DNA of 64,000 bases from Trichaptum fuscoviolaceum. Its lineage: Eukaryota; Basidiomycota; Agaricomycetes; Hymenochaetales; Trichaptaceae. The stretch is taken from positions 5,208,001 through 5,272,000 of the forward strand of contig CAJSYZ010000005.1 of the NCBI GenBank assembly GCA_910574455.1. The letters are read 5' to 3'. The translations under genes and the position numbers were made by a program. Of this stretch, positions 40,437-52,308 are shown piece after piece. Each line of letters opens with the position of its first letter. The stretch's first letter is position 1. A model generated the notes under the pieces. That model made no database searches. It saw only the letters and a list, made by a program, of their open reading frames with translations, and was not told the DNA's origin.

Positions 40437-42616
40437 GGTCGTATTGCTCAGTCGCGCCCTATACGACCCAACCGCCCTTGTGGCCGAAGAACTCTCTTAA
40501 TAATGGTCCCTTGTATTTAACCATCTCTACAATAGACCGTCGTCTTCGACGACATTTGAAGTTCCCGGTACAGGTTAGCGACGGAAAAACGGATGCCTTA
40601 GCCACAGTAATGTTAGACAGCGGTGCGTCGGGAACTTTCATAAATTCCCGCTACGTTTCGCGACACGGACTCCAGACCCGGGACTTGGTAATCCCGATAC
40701 TTTTGCGCAACGCGGACAATTCCCCGAACGCGATTGGACGCATCACCAAGGAAGTAGTCCTCAACGTCGAGATGAAGGGACACTTAGAACAGTTGACCAT
40801 GGCCGTCGCGGATATTGGCGACGACGATATTATCATGGGGATCGACTGGTTGCGGCACCATAACCCAACCATTGACTGGACCAACGATGTGGTCGATCTC
40901 AACCGCTGCCCACCTCAGTGTGACAACCAGCAACGCCTGGTCCCGCTTCCCCGCCTCGCCATAGCAGAAGAAGTCGAGACCCCCTGGGGGCCCGACAGGA
41001 CCCAGGCCGAATGGGAAGCTGTCCCACCAGGATTTCGGTACTCAGAAAAATATTGGGACCAGTACCACGACGCTGAATCCTACTTCGTCACGACGGACGA
41101 CCACTTCGCGTACAAAATTGCCGCCTCGTACACCCACTCCCAGGCCATCGCGGAGAAGTCAGCAGTGAAGGAAGGCGAGAAAACCTTCGAGGAACTAGTT
41201 CCCCCCGAATTTCGTGAGTTTGCCGACGTTTTCTCGAAAGTTGAATCTGAAAGGCTTCCACTACGCAAGCCGTATGATCACGCCATAGATTTAGAACCCG
41301 GGAAGGTTCCCCCGTACAGCAAAATCTATCCGTTGGCCCCGGCCGAACGCGACGCCCTTCGCGAATTCGTTGACGAAAACCTGCGCAAAGGGTACATACG
41401 ACCTTCGAAATCCCCTGCAGCGGCTCCCGTCTTCTTTATCAAGAAAAAGGACGGAACCTTGCGCATGGTAGTCGATTACCGACGACTGAACGATATCACG
41501 GTCAAGAATCGATACCCGCTTCCCCTCACGATGGAACTCGTAGACGCACTGCAAAAGGCGAAGGTTTTCACGACGTTAGATTTGCGATGGGGCTACCACA
41601 ACGTGCGACTGAAGCAAGGCGACGAGTGGAAGGCCGCATTTCGGACTCAGGCAGGACATTTCGAACCAACGGTGATGACATTCGGGCTCACGAATGCCCC
41701 GGCGACCTTCCAGCATATGATGAACGATATCTTCAAAGATCTCATTGGAGTATACGTGATCATCTATCTTGACGACTTGCTAATCTTTTCCGAAGATGAA
41801 TCGCAGCACGAGGAACACGTACGGGAAGTCCTTAAGCGGCTGCGCGAAAACGACTTGTTCTGTAAACCCGAAAAGTGCAAATTCAAACAGACTTCCGTCG
41901 AGTATCTCGGGATGATTATTTCGCAGGGAAAGGTGGCGATGGATCCCGCCAAGGTACAGGCGGTCCTCGACTGGCCTACCCCGAAAAAGGTGAAAGACAT
42001 TCAAGCCTTCCTCGGGTTCGCGAATTTCTATCGACGCTTCATTCGGGATTTCTCGCACATCGTCAAACCGCTCACGACGCTGCTGAAGAAGGACATTCGC
42101 TGGGCCTGGACAGAAAACCAGCAGTTCGCTTTCGACTATCTCAAGCGCATGTTCACGACCGCCCCCGTCCTGATGATGCCAGACATGTCGCGACAATTCA
42201 TCGTGGAATGCGACGCCTCTGATTTCGCGACCGGCGCGGTCTTGTCCCAGGAAGGCGACGACGGGCTGATACATCCGGTCGCCTTTTTCTCGAAATCCCT
42301 CAACGATGCGGAACGCAACTACGAGATTTATGACAAGGAGCTACTCGCGATTATTCGAGCTCTTGACGAGTGGCGACATTATCTCGAAGGTGCGAGTCAT
42401 AAACTCGATATCGTGTCTGACCACAAGAATCTGCTATATTTCTCTGAATCCCGAACGCTGACGCGACGCCAAGCCCGGTGGAGTCTGTTCCTCACCCGCT
42501 TCGAGATTTTACGATTCGCCATCGCCCAGGGCGACTCGGGGGCAAACCCGACGCCATGTCACGACGCGTCGATCTTCAACCCGAAGGCGAAGACAACACG
42601 GGACGGACCCTCTTGA
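40169..42616 (+). pseudogene. pol: pol of copy 2, first part (protease, RT, start of RNase H)
   Basis: The frame holds protease (LDSGASGTF), reverse transcriptase (YLDDLLIFS) and RNase H up to the RWSLFLTRFE region. At about 42506 there are two extra bases compared with copy 1 (GAT in place of C), after which the frame reads nonsense and ends at 42616. The pre-knuckle part overlaps gag out of frame. Copy 1 is unbroken at this site. Confidence 0.93.
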
Positions 42617-42654
42617 CCCCCGAAATGTTTTGACTAAAGGCAATTCGTCGGGGA

Positions 42655-44370
42655 ATGACGCAGGTACACGGGGATCAGGCCCTCCTACGACGCATTCGTA
42701 AGTCAGATCAATATGAAGACGAACTAGTGGACGCGATCGAGCTGGTCAAGTCCAAGGCGCCTCGAGTCCTGACCAAGGAACTTGAGGACTGGAGCACCGA
42801 GGAAGGCCTCATCCTGTACCAGGGTAAGGTTTACGTCCCGAAAGACGAGACCATTCGCCGGGATGTGGTGAAGACTTACCACGACAGTCTCCCCGCCGGA
42901 CATCCTGGACGTTGGAAAACGTTTGAGATGGTAAGCCGCAACTACTGGTGGCCCGGGATGTCTAACTTCGTAGAACGATACGTTTCGGGATGCGATACCT
43001 GCGCACGCACGAAGAACCGATCCCAACGCCCGGTAGGACTCCTGCAACCGAACGAAATCCCGCAGGGCCCCTGGCAGGCGATTTCGTGCGATTTCATCAC
43101 CCAGCTCCCCCGATCTGGGGATTACGACGCAATTTTCGTGGTGGTCGACCGTCTCACCAAGCAAGCGCATTTTATCCCGACCACGTCTGATGTCGATGCA
43201 CCGGAAACTGCAGAACTCTTCCTGCAACACGTCTGGAAGCTGCACGGAACCCCCCGTCAGATCATATCCGACCGAGGACCACAGTTTGTCGCGCAGTTCA
43301 TGAAAGCCCTTTTTTCCCGACTCGGTATCAAGGGTACCACGTCGACTGCGTATCACCCGCAGACGGATGGGCAAACCGAAAGGGTAAACCAAGAGCTGGA
43401 ACAATATTTACGGGCTTTCATAGATACACGACAAGAAAACTGGGCCGGATTACTCCCGATGGCAGAGTTCGCGCACAACACGAAAGCGCACGCGGCAACA
43501 CGACAATCCCCGTTCGCGCTCGTCTACGGCTACAATCCCGAATTCACGATTGCCCCGAGCGACGGCCTGTCCACGGTCCCCGCCGCGGACGCACGACTAC
43601 AGGAGCTTCAGCAGGCACAGGAAGAGGCAAGAGCGGCTTTGGAGGTTGCGGCAGAGCGCATGAAGCAGCACTACGATCAGGCCAGGAACGAGGCCCCGCA
43701 GTACGCAGTCGGGGATAAAGTATGGCTCGAGGCGACGAACGTTCGGCGACCGGGAGCGCGCAAATTATTACCGAAACGACTAGGGCCGTATAAAGTGAAG
43801 GCAAAGCTAAGTGACCTCACCTACGAACTCGAACTCCCCGCGTCGCTGAAGATTCATCCCGTATTTCACGTATCGCTGCTCTCGCCATACCACGAAGACG
43901 ACATTCCCGGTCGAACGCAACCCCCGCCGCCCCCAGTCGAAGTAGAAGGAGATCTGGAATACGAGGTGGAAGAGGTACTGGACGCTAGACGGTTTAGACG
44001 GAGGTTTGAATATTTGGTACGATGGAAGGGATATTCGAGCGCGGAAGATACATGGATTCCCGCAAAGGATATGGGTAATGCAAAGGCTAAAATTCGCAGT
44101 TTCTATCGAAAACACCCGGACACCCCTCGAGAAGTCAACGCTATCGAGCTCTGTGACCTGAGCAAGATTCAAGCTTGGCGCCCCGGAGTTGCGCCTTTGG
44201 AGGGGGGTAATGTCGAGATCCCAGGCCCCTTTTCTCATTTCCCGCACTTTCCCGCCAAGGATCCCGACATGAGCAGACAATCCCGCGGGGAGAATCCCGC
44301 CATTGGATTCCCCGCGCGAAACCCCTTTCCCGACTCGCACGATCCCCCGCAAGATCCCCCGCTCACGTGA
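42655..44370 (+). pseudogene. pol: pol of copy 2, second part (integrase plus chromodomain)
   Basis: The integrase HHCC finger (GHPGRWKTFEM... then CDTCARTK), the catalytic core (SDRGPQF; TDGQTERVNQE) and the chromodomain (FEYLVRWKGYSSAEDTWIP) are in one frame. Upstream of 42655, at 42631-42633, the codon that is CGA (Arg) in copy 1 is TGA here, a C-to-T change. With the frameshift near 42506, two lesions separate this part from RT. The frame ends at 44370, about 160 nt inside the 3' LTR. Confidence 0.93.
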
Positions 44371-45040
44371 CCTATCCCGCACCACCGTCCCGACCACCAT
44401 GCACGCATACACACATTCATTTACGACGACCCGCCACGGCACACGTACATTCACTTATCAACATACGCTCATTAATCCGTTAGTACCTCAAGGTGACGAC
44501 CTGCAACAGTCTGGCATACCTAGTCTGGCTAGTCGCGGCCCCGGACCGGACGCTGACGTCCACGGACAGGCCGTAGCCATCTGGAGAGACGGGATAGACA
44601 TGCCTAGCAGTGCGGTCGTAGCATGTATCGTTTGTAGTAGATAGGTGCGCATTGCGCAAGGACACTTAGCGTAGATTAACTATACAGTCTTTACGAAGTA
44701 GATAAATAGCTGTAGGCATTGTAAGGAGCACCCCACTTTTGACCTCTTGTGGAGTGCTTCCTTAGGTGCGATCTCTCTCTTTTCTCCTGTGTAGTTAGTT
44801 GCGCAATACTTACTTGTGGAGTGCTTCCTTAGGGATCCGCTTACTTGACGTTCAAAGCAGTGAAGAGTCCTAGCTGGCCTTGAGAATCCCGCGACGCGCC
44901 TGGATAGAATCCCACGCGTTTCCCGCCTGAATTCCCACGCTCGTTCCCAGTCGCGAATCCAGATTCCCGAACGCGGGTTCTTGTCGCGAATTCCAGTTTC
45001 CCGAAACTGTTTCCCGCTACAATTCCCGACGGTCGTAACA
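44211..45040 (+). repeat. 3' LTR of copy 2 (830 bp)
   Basis: It starts TGTCGAGATC directly after GGAGGGGGGTAA and ends GGTCGTAACA. It lacks the 14-bp duplication found in the 5' LTR. The first ~160 bp also encode the end of pol. Confidence 0.95.
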
Positions 45041-46308
45041 CGAAGACCAGGAAAAGGAGCAGCAACTCTGATTCTACGTGAAAGTTAGCAATGGTATTCA
45101 CATTAAACGACTTGTAAGGTAATAGTGCCTTTTATCCACAATATCCAGCTCTGTCGTGGTCATGCACTGGCAAATCCACTCAACAAGATGGTCCTTGAAC
45201 ACGCCTTTGATGATTTGGTGCAGCAGGTCCGGAGATATGAGATCGCATATATCTGCGCGCGGAAAGTCATTGGTGAAAGGCTACAGAACAACATACAAGT
45301 TGCAGAATACGTATCCAGTGAAGAAGTTGAAGTACGTACCACAATATCCTGGTGGAACCCGTACTCTTTCCGGATTGTTGCTCTATTAATGTTGTTGCCA
45401 TCTACTTGATCTATCAATTGTTCGTGCAGCTCTTTTGTTCGAGGATTTGAAACAAATTCCAAATTATCTAGGTCCTTGTGAGGTGCTGTGCATCTATGCC
45501 GCCACAGTAAGTCATTGCCTCAGACTCGGATATGATTTTGGGAAAGGACGGTACTTACTTGCAGCACCATCCAGTGCATATTGCGCATAGACTCACCTGT
45601 TCCGGATAATCGGCTATATACGAGCCGAGTCCGAGAACCGACCTACGCAAGTGACCATCAGGACACCGGAGAATGGTTAACTCAGTGTTTATGGACATGG
45701 CGGTCTTCAGTGAACTCAAGATTTTTGATATAGACGAATGAAAAATTTGATGTCGAAAGCGGCGGAATTCATCTGACTTTTCGTATTGCCGCTCAGCTGC
45801 AAAATGTGTCAGAGCTAATCAAATATTATGGTATGATACACACTCTTTGGTATTGCTAGAAATGCTACAAGCTGGACTGTATTCAATTTCTGTGACCGCC
45901 GGGCCTTGTTAGATACATTCCCGATGGAGAGATACAACGGATAGTATTCGTTATTTCCAGTTCCGACAGAGACTGTTGTCTTATCGCTCCCTAAGATCAC
46001 CGGAACAAACATAGATCCATGGACTGCTTTATCTTCGGCGTAGATCTTGTTCTAGGTCAAGGATAATCAGCATGTTTCCTGCGAGTTTATGATTCATGAC
46101 CTACAGCCTGTTCCCAAGCAAAATTTCCGGACATGTAATTTCTGAATACTCGTTCTTTGTCATCAGAGTCCTCCTTCGGCTGATACTCGCGAAACGGGAC
46201 ATAGTCGAATTCGCCTTCCAACGCCGGATTGTCCACCAAATTCCGGATCACTTCCAGAGGATCCCGATACCATACATCATATTCTTTCCTCTTCCATGAC
46301 TCGGTGTA

Positions 46309-47231
46309 ACACCTGGACTGCTTCCAGTGTTCGTACGACCGTGACGCCCGCCGGACACAGCAGAGGCATCCGGACGGAATCCGGGTGCATACACCGGACA
46401 CCGGACGAGCAGAAAGACTCCCGGCCGACACTCGAAGCCAAATAGCGAAGGGAAAACTGTACCTGAGCACGAGTAATTGAGCATACAAGACAAAGAGCTC
46501 ACCGGCGATCACACAACGGACAATGCGATGGGTGGGCGAGCAAACGAGCTTGCGGGATATGCGTCCGGCCGGACACTTAGAGTGTGGCGACGTGCGCGAG
46601 TGGCGTGGGAAACGGGTTGCCAATTGAGGGACGGGCACAAAGACAACGGTTCCGGGGTAGTTTGCGTGGCCGGAGTAGCCGGTTCACACGCGGTATTTAC
46701 CAGGCATAGTCGCCACCTGTAACACCGTGTGAAAATTTACTTCATTTTCCCTACCATCACTACGTGTGAGCGAGAGCGAGAATCTTGCGGCGGCGACGGT
46801 GTCGACGGACGGGCTCAACAGCCTCACGGCTTTCTTCTGGTTTCCTTCTGTTTCTTGTCTTCGGGCTTCGACTACGGCGGCGCGCGAGGGTTTTACGGAC
46901 GTGCAAGAGTCCTGTTTGTTTCTTGTCTTCGGACTTCTCGCGAAGGCGTGCGGCGGTTGCGCACTACGAGTTTTACGGACGCGCGAGAGTTAGTTTGTTT
47001 CTTGTCTTCGGTCTTCGAGCGAGCGACGGTTGCGTGGCGCACGCAGAAGACATACTTGCGGACGACGGGGGCCGTTTAGTTATTGCACTAGTTTCCTTCG
47101 TTGTTTCTCCTCTTCTTTCTATTTTCACTACTCTATTCTTCTTCTCCGGGTTTTCTACACATCCCACCCCCTTTGTACTTATTATACTTTCATCGGTGTT
47201 CTCGTTTGTCGCCTTTTGGCCATTGTCGTCC
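46309..47231. mobile_element. 923-bp insertion in the Plavaka gene, flanked by GTGTA
   Basis: Transposase coding is uninterrupted on both sides (WKSFSNFY on the right, ESWKRKEYDVWY on the left). GTGTA occurs at both junctions (46304-46308 and 47232-47236). The inserted DNA has no transposase. It includes an LTR-like block starting TGTAACACC (46305) and ending TGTAACA (46724), and a ~70-bp GC-rich tandem repeat marked by TTTCTTGTCTTCGG at 46851, 46919 and 46998. Its ends carry no clear inverted repeat, so the class is unknown. It could be a degenerate LTR remnant with extra sequence. Confidence 0.65.
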
Positions 47232-48182
47232 GTGTAGAAGTTACTAAAGGACTTCCAAGACACATCACCGACTTCCGTAGCGTCAATGACGGTGTACAAA
47301 TTTTGTGCGTCTCCATCAAGTAGCGAACTAGTTATACCTAGATCCGAGTCATTGTCAGGCTCTGTCGTATCCAATTCGGAACATCCGCCAGATTTTACAT
47401 TCTCCGCCACCTGAATCAGCTGATAAGCCTTCATGATTCCGAGAATTTTTGTTATGTTCCCAGCAGACATTTGCTCTTCCCGATACAGAAAATCTGCGAG
47501 CTCGAAATCTGCTCTGCACGAATAGGGAAACCAGACATTAGACACAGGTTCGTTTCGCGGAACGGGTGGTTCTTCATTTTCTAAGGAAATTCCTGCCGCA
47601 TCGCATGGCGTGGCTGCACGGTGTCAGGTGTCAGAGTACTGCAGTAAACCGGGGACAATAAACATGGCACGCACCATTCAAGTATCTGTGATACACCTTC
47701 AAGTTATCCTCGCTCTCCTTATAATCTCCAATGTCGGAGTCCAAATCTTCAGAGGATGCGCTACGGCCATCACTTCCGGTGACAGAATGATGGGACAGAG
47801 AATCAGCTCCGTCTAAATCTTGAAGCAGCTCGTCTCGGCCTATGCTAAGCATCGAGATATCCTGCGTAAGTATAGAGATGTTGTAATTGTAACTTGAAGA
47901 GCTGCAGCCCATTTTATCTTCAAGTTGACCCTCGACCCGGAGTTCGGGGGAGTTCGAGATACTTTTAGGTTCTGGAACTTGTGCGGGTCGAATGGGTGAT
48001 GAATCATAACCATAAGCAGCAGGTCCTGATGCAAATGATGATGGATGAGCTGAGTATTCATGTCTTGTTCTTGCGGATTGATTCTTAAACCTTCTGTCGC
48101 TGTCGGAGAAGGTACATCGAATGGATGGGGGGAAGAAATCAGTAAAATGAACGGGTTTGGGCTTTCGCCGTGTTACCGGCAT

Positions 48183-48759
48183 CGACTTGGATGCAACCTA
48201 TAGTAGTACCTATTAGCAACTTGAAGTCGACTTTTGACTTACTTCGACTTTTGACTTACTAAGTTAGAACATGAATCCCCAGCCTCAGGCTGAAGCTGTC
48301 AACTTGAACTTGAAGTAGCACTGGCAGCGAATCGAGTTCGCCAAGGTGGACTCGCGTAGTAGGAGCTAGTAGTAGTCTACCTAGCAGATTTGCTAGTAGT
48401 ACGGTAGAAGGCTGCGGCTGAGTGCCTTGACTCACTGACTGCCAGTTCCAGTGTCAGGCTTGCCGTCTCGGTCGCCGGAATCCGAGTCGGAGTGCAACTT
48501 CAAGTTGAAGCCTGCCAGTGCCAGTCTGAGTGAGCCTGAGTGCCAGTGCCAGCGCCAGTGCCAGGTACCGCCGTGACTCAGGCTCGCTCACTGGCACTCC
48601 GAGTCACTGCCAGTGGCAGGCTGGCAGTGGGCGTAAATTTTCCTTGAATAGGCGCCCTCATCTTCAACTTGAACTTTAACTTGCACCTTTGACTCTGAGT
48701 CGACTCACCATCGATATTCATAGCACCTGCCAGTGTGCCCCTATTACTACTGCACAGGA
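48183..48759. repeat. intergenic mosaic of short self-complementary motifs
   Basis: No gene is supported. The block is rich in CACTGGCAGTG/CACTGCCAGTG, GACTCGGAGT and CTTCAACTTGAAGTT words (48450-48640). It separates the divergently placed Plavaka gene and the + strand multi-exon gene, so it may contain both promoters. Confidence 0.7.
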
Positions 48760-51700
48760 ATGTTAACTCAAAGACAGATGCGGGCTAAGAATAGCGATCA
48801 GCATCCGGGAGTGGTAGTCAATAAGCTGCGAACACGTCGAACGAAAGAGGAGATATTGAGGGAGAAGGAAGGGAAGGAGAGAAGGAGAGAAGAACAGGCA
48901 TCAAAGCGTGATGAGGCATTGAGGGAGAAGGAGGAGAAGGAAAAACAGAAGGAAGAACAGGCAGCTCTGCGCGAAGCTGCGGCACAGCAAGCCGCGTATG
49001 CGAGAGAGAAGAGAAAACTCATCGCGGAACAGAAACGGGCAGCGAAAGAACAAGAGGCATCTGAGAAGGTACGCAAGAAAAGAACTGCAGCAGAGCAACA
49101 GGAAACAGCCATACTGGAGACGATGGAGCTTGAGAACAATTTGTCAAAGGCTCTTGACATTCGCACCCATATGGGCTCAACTGCACCTAAGCTGGCTGGC
49201 ACTGGCAAACGAGGGCGAAACAAGTCGAAAGGCGTCCCTGAAACTAGTGAGTCCTTATCTTCAAGTCAGCGACAGTCGAGTTATGAGATATGGGCATAAC
49301 AGGTTCAACGAACGATGAAAAAGACAGCTCTTGTGCAGCTGAAGACGGCGAACATTTAAAGATTCGTAAGTTGTTTGCCTTTATGACTTTAGACTCCAAG
49401 GGTGACCACTTTAACTCACATTATGATGCAGCTAACTCCGATGCGCCCAACAGAGCGCGCGCAAAGAAAGTTAGGAAAAAGGATACCAGAGGTGCACTTC
49501 CTTTCCGTACTCGCGTGCAGGGTGCAAAGGGTTCAAATAGTGCCATAAGTGGCACCGGATATCATAGTACGCTTGCAGGACAAAACAGCAGTCTTTCTGG
49601 TGAGGATACAGACATGATAGAGTCGCCCAATACGTCGAAGCAGAACGATAGGACAAAGCGACCTGTTAGGGCACTTCGCAACACAGATGGATCCACATTC
49701 TTCGGCGGAGAGGGCAGAAACCCTGAGGTCGCAGGGACAGAGGAGATCGACTTGTGAGTTTTAAGTCGTACTACTACTCAACCGTTGGCATCATAGTACG
49801 AAAGATCAATTTCAAACAAATTCAAGTTGATAGTAAGTGTGAAGCTTGATTTAGACTCAGCTACTTGAAGCTTATCTGACATCGTACTACAGATTAGTAT
49901 TACTACTACTAACTTGAGCCTGAGTGCGCCTGGCGACACCGTGCCAGTGACCGGCTTGACCGGCGCGCGGCGGTGCCACACTCAGGTTGGCACTTAACTG
50001 TGACCCCGAGATGCCACCCGGGTTGGCAAGTTGCAGCTTCTTCACTTATAATGCTCACATTCTTATCTTTATTACAAGTTGTGAGCCTGGCTGACACAAG
50101 GAAAAACTAGGCTCCCCGTCTCGGCGCAAGACGATGCAAACTTTAGTCCTTGGGAGGATGAAGGAGTGACAGTAACCCTCACGAGTTTCCAAGGTGTAAA
50201 GAATAGCTCAGCTAGCAAACGACAGACGGCACATCTCGTTGACTCCGACACTGATATTGTGAGTTGGATGGAGCATTAATTAGACTGGCAGAGGAAATCT
50301 TAATATTTTGATTGTGCGTTTAATTAGGACGTGAGTAGACTGACAATACCGACCCAAGCCAATGTAAGTGCCGCTTATACTTCAAAGAAATCGTTTGATT
50401 CACAATAACTATACGTCGGTGGAGTCTCATGCACAACGATGGCTATCTAACAATTTTTCTGTATCGTAACAGGATGGAGCTAGCAGCAAATTGAAGAAAA
50501 GGAAGCTATCCCGCGACACTCTCTCCGAGTTGCAGGCTCATATAACACTGGTAAGCGGCTTCATAATCTCCTGTTTCGTTCAAGCTACTTATTTTTCTTT
50601 CTTTATGCACTGGAGAAGAAGAATATCAAGGGACAATCGGGCATTCAGGTGAGTTCTACACAACAAAGCATGGACTTGGTGCCATACTTTGTTGTGGCCT
50701 CCGGCGTCGAATATACTTCCTTCATTACTTACCAAATTGTACTCTGAATAGGGCGCGAGCATGACGAACATCGTCAACTCCCAACTCGATGTATTGGTAA
50801 GTTTATTCTGCTTTTAATCCTCACCCGTATACTCATCTATTTTCCCGTCAGGACGGTATTTCTGTTGAGGGTCATAGGGGGCAGTCTCCAGCGTCGCATC
50901 TACAGATACAGGTATGTGTAGGCATCGACACTCATTAGGATTACTTTTGGTGCCCCTTTCTTTGGCAAGTATCTGGATGTCCACTAAACCTTGTTTATGT
51001 GTAGGACAGCATGATTGTGAATAATAAGAAGAGGAAGTTGCCGCCTGACTCAAACTCACATATCGATGTGGTAATTCGTACTCTTCCACCCAATTTCAAA
51101 AGCACTTCCTTACTATCTAAAACAGGCTAGCATGAACGTGTATATGAAGAAGCCTCCATCCCAGGCTGCCTCAACAGTTAGTGTCAATCACATCTAATTT
51201 CCATTTCATATTGTTTTCTGATCAAGCGACAAGGACTTAAATACTGCTAAGGAGAGTGAACCGCAAGACAGTCATTCTCAGGCTGATATACTGGTATTTA
51301 ATTCTCTTCGAGCTTCCCTTGGTAAGAACTCCTCTAATTGCTACAGATGAAATCTACTACCTCTGTTCGCAATCTGAAGAGGTCACTGGCGGTTCATGCA
51401 CATCATATTGCAAGTGTGAGCTAATTGCTGCAATTGATTCGGTACTTATTCTCGGTTCTTCTGACAGGCAAGTGGTTGTGAGGCGTCGCCAACACCACAA
51501 GCACAATCACCTGCGATGACGACAGTATCCTTCAGTCCCAAACCCGAAGTGCTCGCAACCAAGGCTCATCTTGGTCATCGCAAAGTCTCTCGGACTACTA
51601 GCTCTGTGCGTTGATCCATTCATGTTTGTGACATGCATCCACTAACTTGCTTACATGCAGACATCTGTAGGACTTGAGGATAAGGATAGAAATAGTAAAG

Positions 51701-51765
51701 GAAGGGAGGGATCCCGCGCTCTCGGCAAAAAAAGAGCAACGAATCAGTGTCTTCCTCCCGGAACT

Positions 51766-51939
51766 CACCTGCTCTGCCCAGCCAATGCTATCTCTAGAGA
51801 TAGGCTCCTAGGCCCCAGGAGCCTATCTCTAGAGATAGCGTTGGCACTATTTCTCTAAGCTAGCGGTAATCCGAGCATTAATTTGGCTCGGGTGCCGTAG
51901 CCACCGGTGGCCACTGGTAACGCGTCACCACGTTACCGG
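51766..51939 (+). repeat. left terminal inverted repeat of the Pack-type element
   Basis: These 174 bp match the complement of 56489-56662 almost base for base. They include a 53-bp perfect hairpin at 51787-51839 (23-bp arms, 7-base loop AGGCCCC). Weaker similarity goes on to about 52230, including the stretches GCTCGCTGTG and TTTTTTCACC. Confidence 0.9.
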
Positions 51940-52308
51940 TGGTCACGGTTACTGAAGTGACCGAGGCCGGTGCCTGGCAGGACCCTTGATAGGGATCGGA
52001 GCCAGGCCCCGCACGCCCAGGGTCCAGTCTTGCCGCTGTCCGCAGCGAGCAAGAGTCCGTGCTCGCTGTGTGCAACAGCGAGCAAGGCTATCTCACTCAA
52101 TTTTGATGCAATCAAGCTGGTTTTTTCACCCTTGTATGTAAGCTTTCTTGTACAGTATTTTTGCTTATTTTTCTTCATTTCTCAAACTCATTTTGAGGCA
52201 GAATTAAATAGGAATAAATTATATTGCTATAAATCATTATTTTACACACAGTTTGCACTTGACTATCAGCACAAGAGTGGTGCAGGTTTGTGGCGGGTGT
52301 GCAACCAT

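Larger units (their letters stand above)
38295..45040 (+). mobile_element. complete Ty3/gypsy (chromovirus) element, copy 2
   Basis: The element is 6,746 bp with LTRs 38295-39138 and 44211-45040 and the 5-bp target duplication CGAAG at 38290-38294 and 45041-45045. Order: 5' LTR, gag, pol with chromodomain, polypurine tract GGAGGGGGG (44199-44207), 3' LTR. The LTRs differ by three substitutions plus a 14-bp duplication (GCGGGGAGAATCCC) in the 5' LTR, so the insertion is young. It sits inside the Plavaka transposase gene. A tRNA primer site after the 5' LTR is not obvious; TGGCTCACC at 39154 is the only TGG candidate. Pol is broken (see the pol entry), so the copy is not autonomous. Confidence 0.97.
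36572..48182 (-). pseudogene. Plavaka-type transposase gene, split by two insertions
   Basis: This is a large DNA-transposon transposase of the Plavaka group (CMC/CACTA-related), abundant in mushrooms. Fragments in order on the minus strand: an N-terminus with a degraded zinc-finger-like piece (RRFKNQSARTRH, about 48120); WFPYSCRADFELADFLYREE (about 47520); after a 923-bp insertion, KEYDVWYRDPLEVIRN and YMSGNFAWEQA (46300-46110); FVPVILGSDKTTVSV and GNNEYYPLYLSIGN (46010-45900); and a region near 45100-45460. A complete gypsy element then interrupts it. Past that come PAIVGIVHDDIIHALSAFLD, SLPRQHAMVHY and SSITENKHIHAVKETWRRS (38160-37840), and the C-terminus MWIVEPEYE and YVNRFADMHMHE (36870-36600). 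Apart from the insertions several short introns are present and the reading frames are mostly open, so the transposase was probably intact until recently. Confidence 0.85.

Noticed and set aside
46305..46724. Solo LTR (TGTAACACC...TGTAACA)
   Set aside because: The bases outside its ends (CTCGG and CCGTG) do not form a target duplication. The duplication fits the larger 46309-47231 insertion instead, so I kept it only as an LTR-like block.
46785..47237. 150-codon Arg-rich plus-strand protein
   Set aside because: It derives from the GC-rich tandem repeat inside the 923-bp insertion; no homology or start context supports it.
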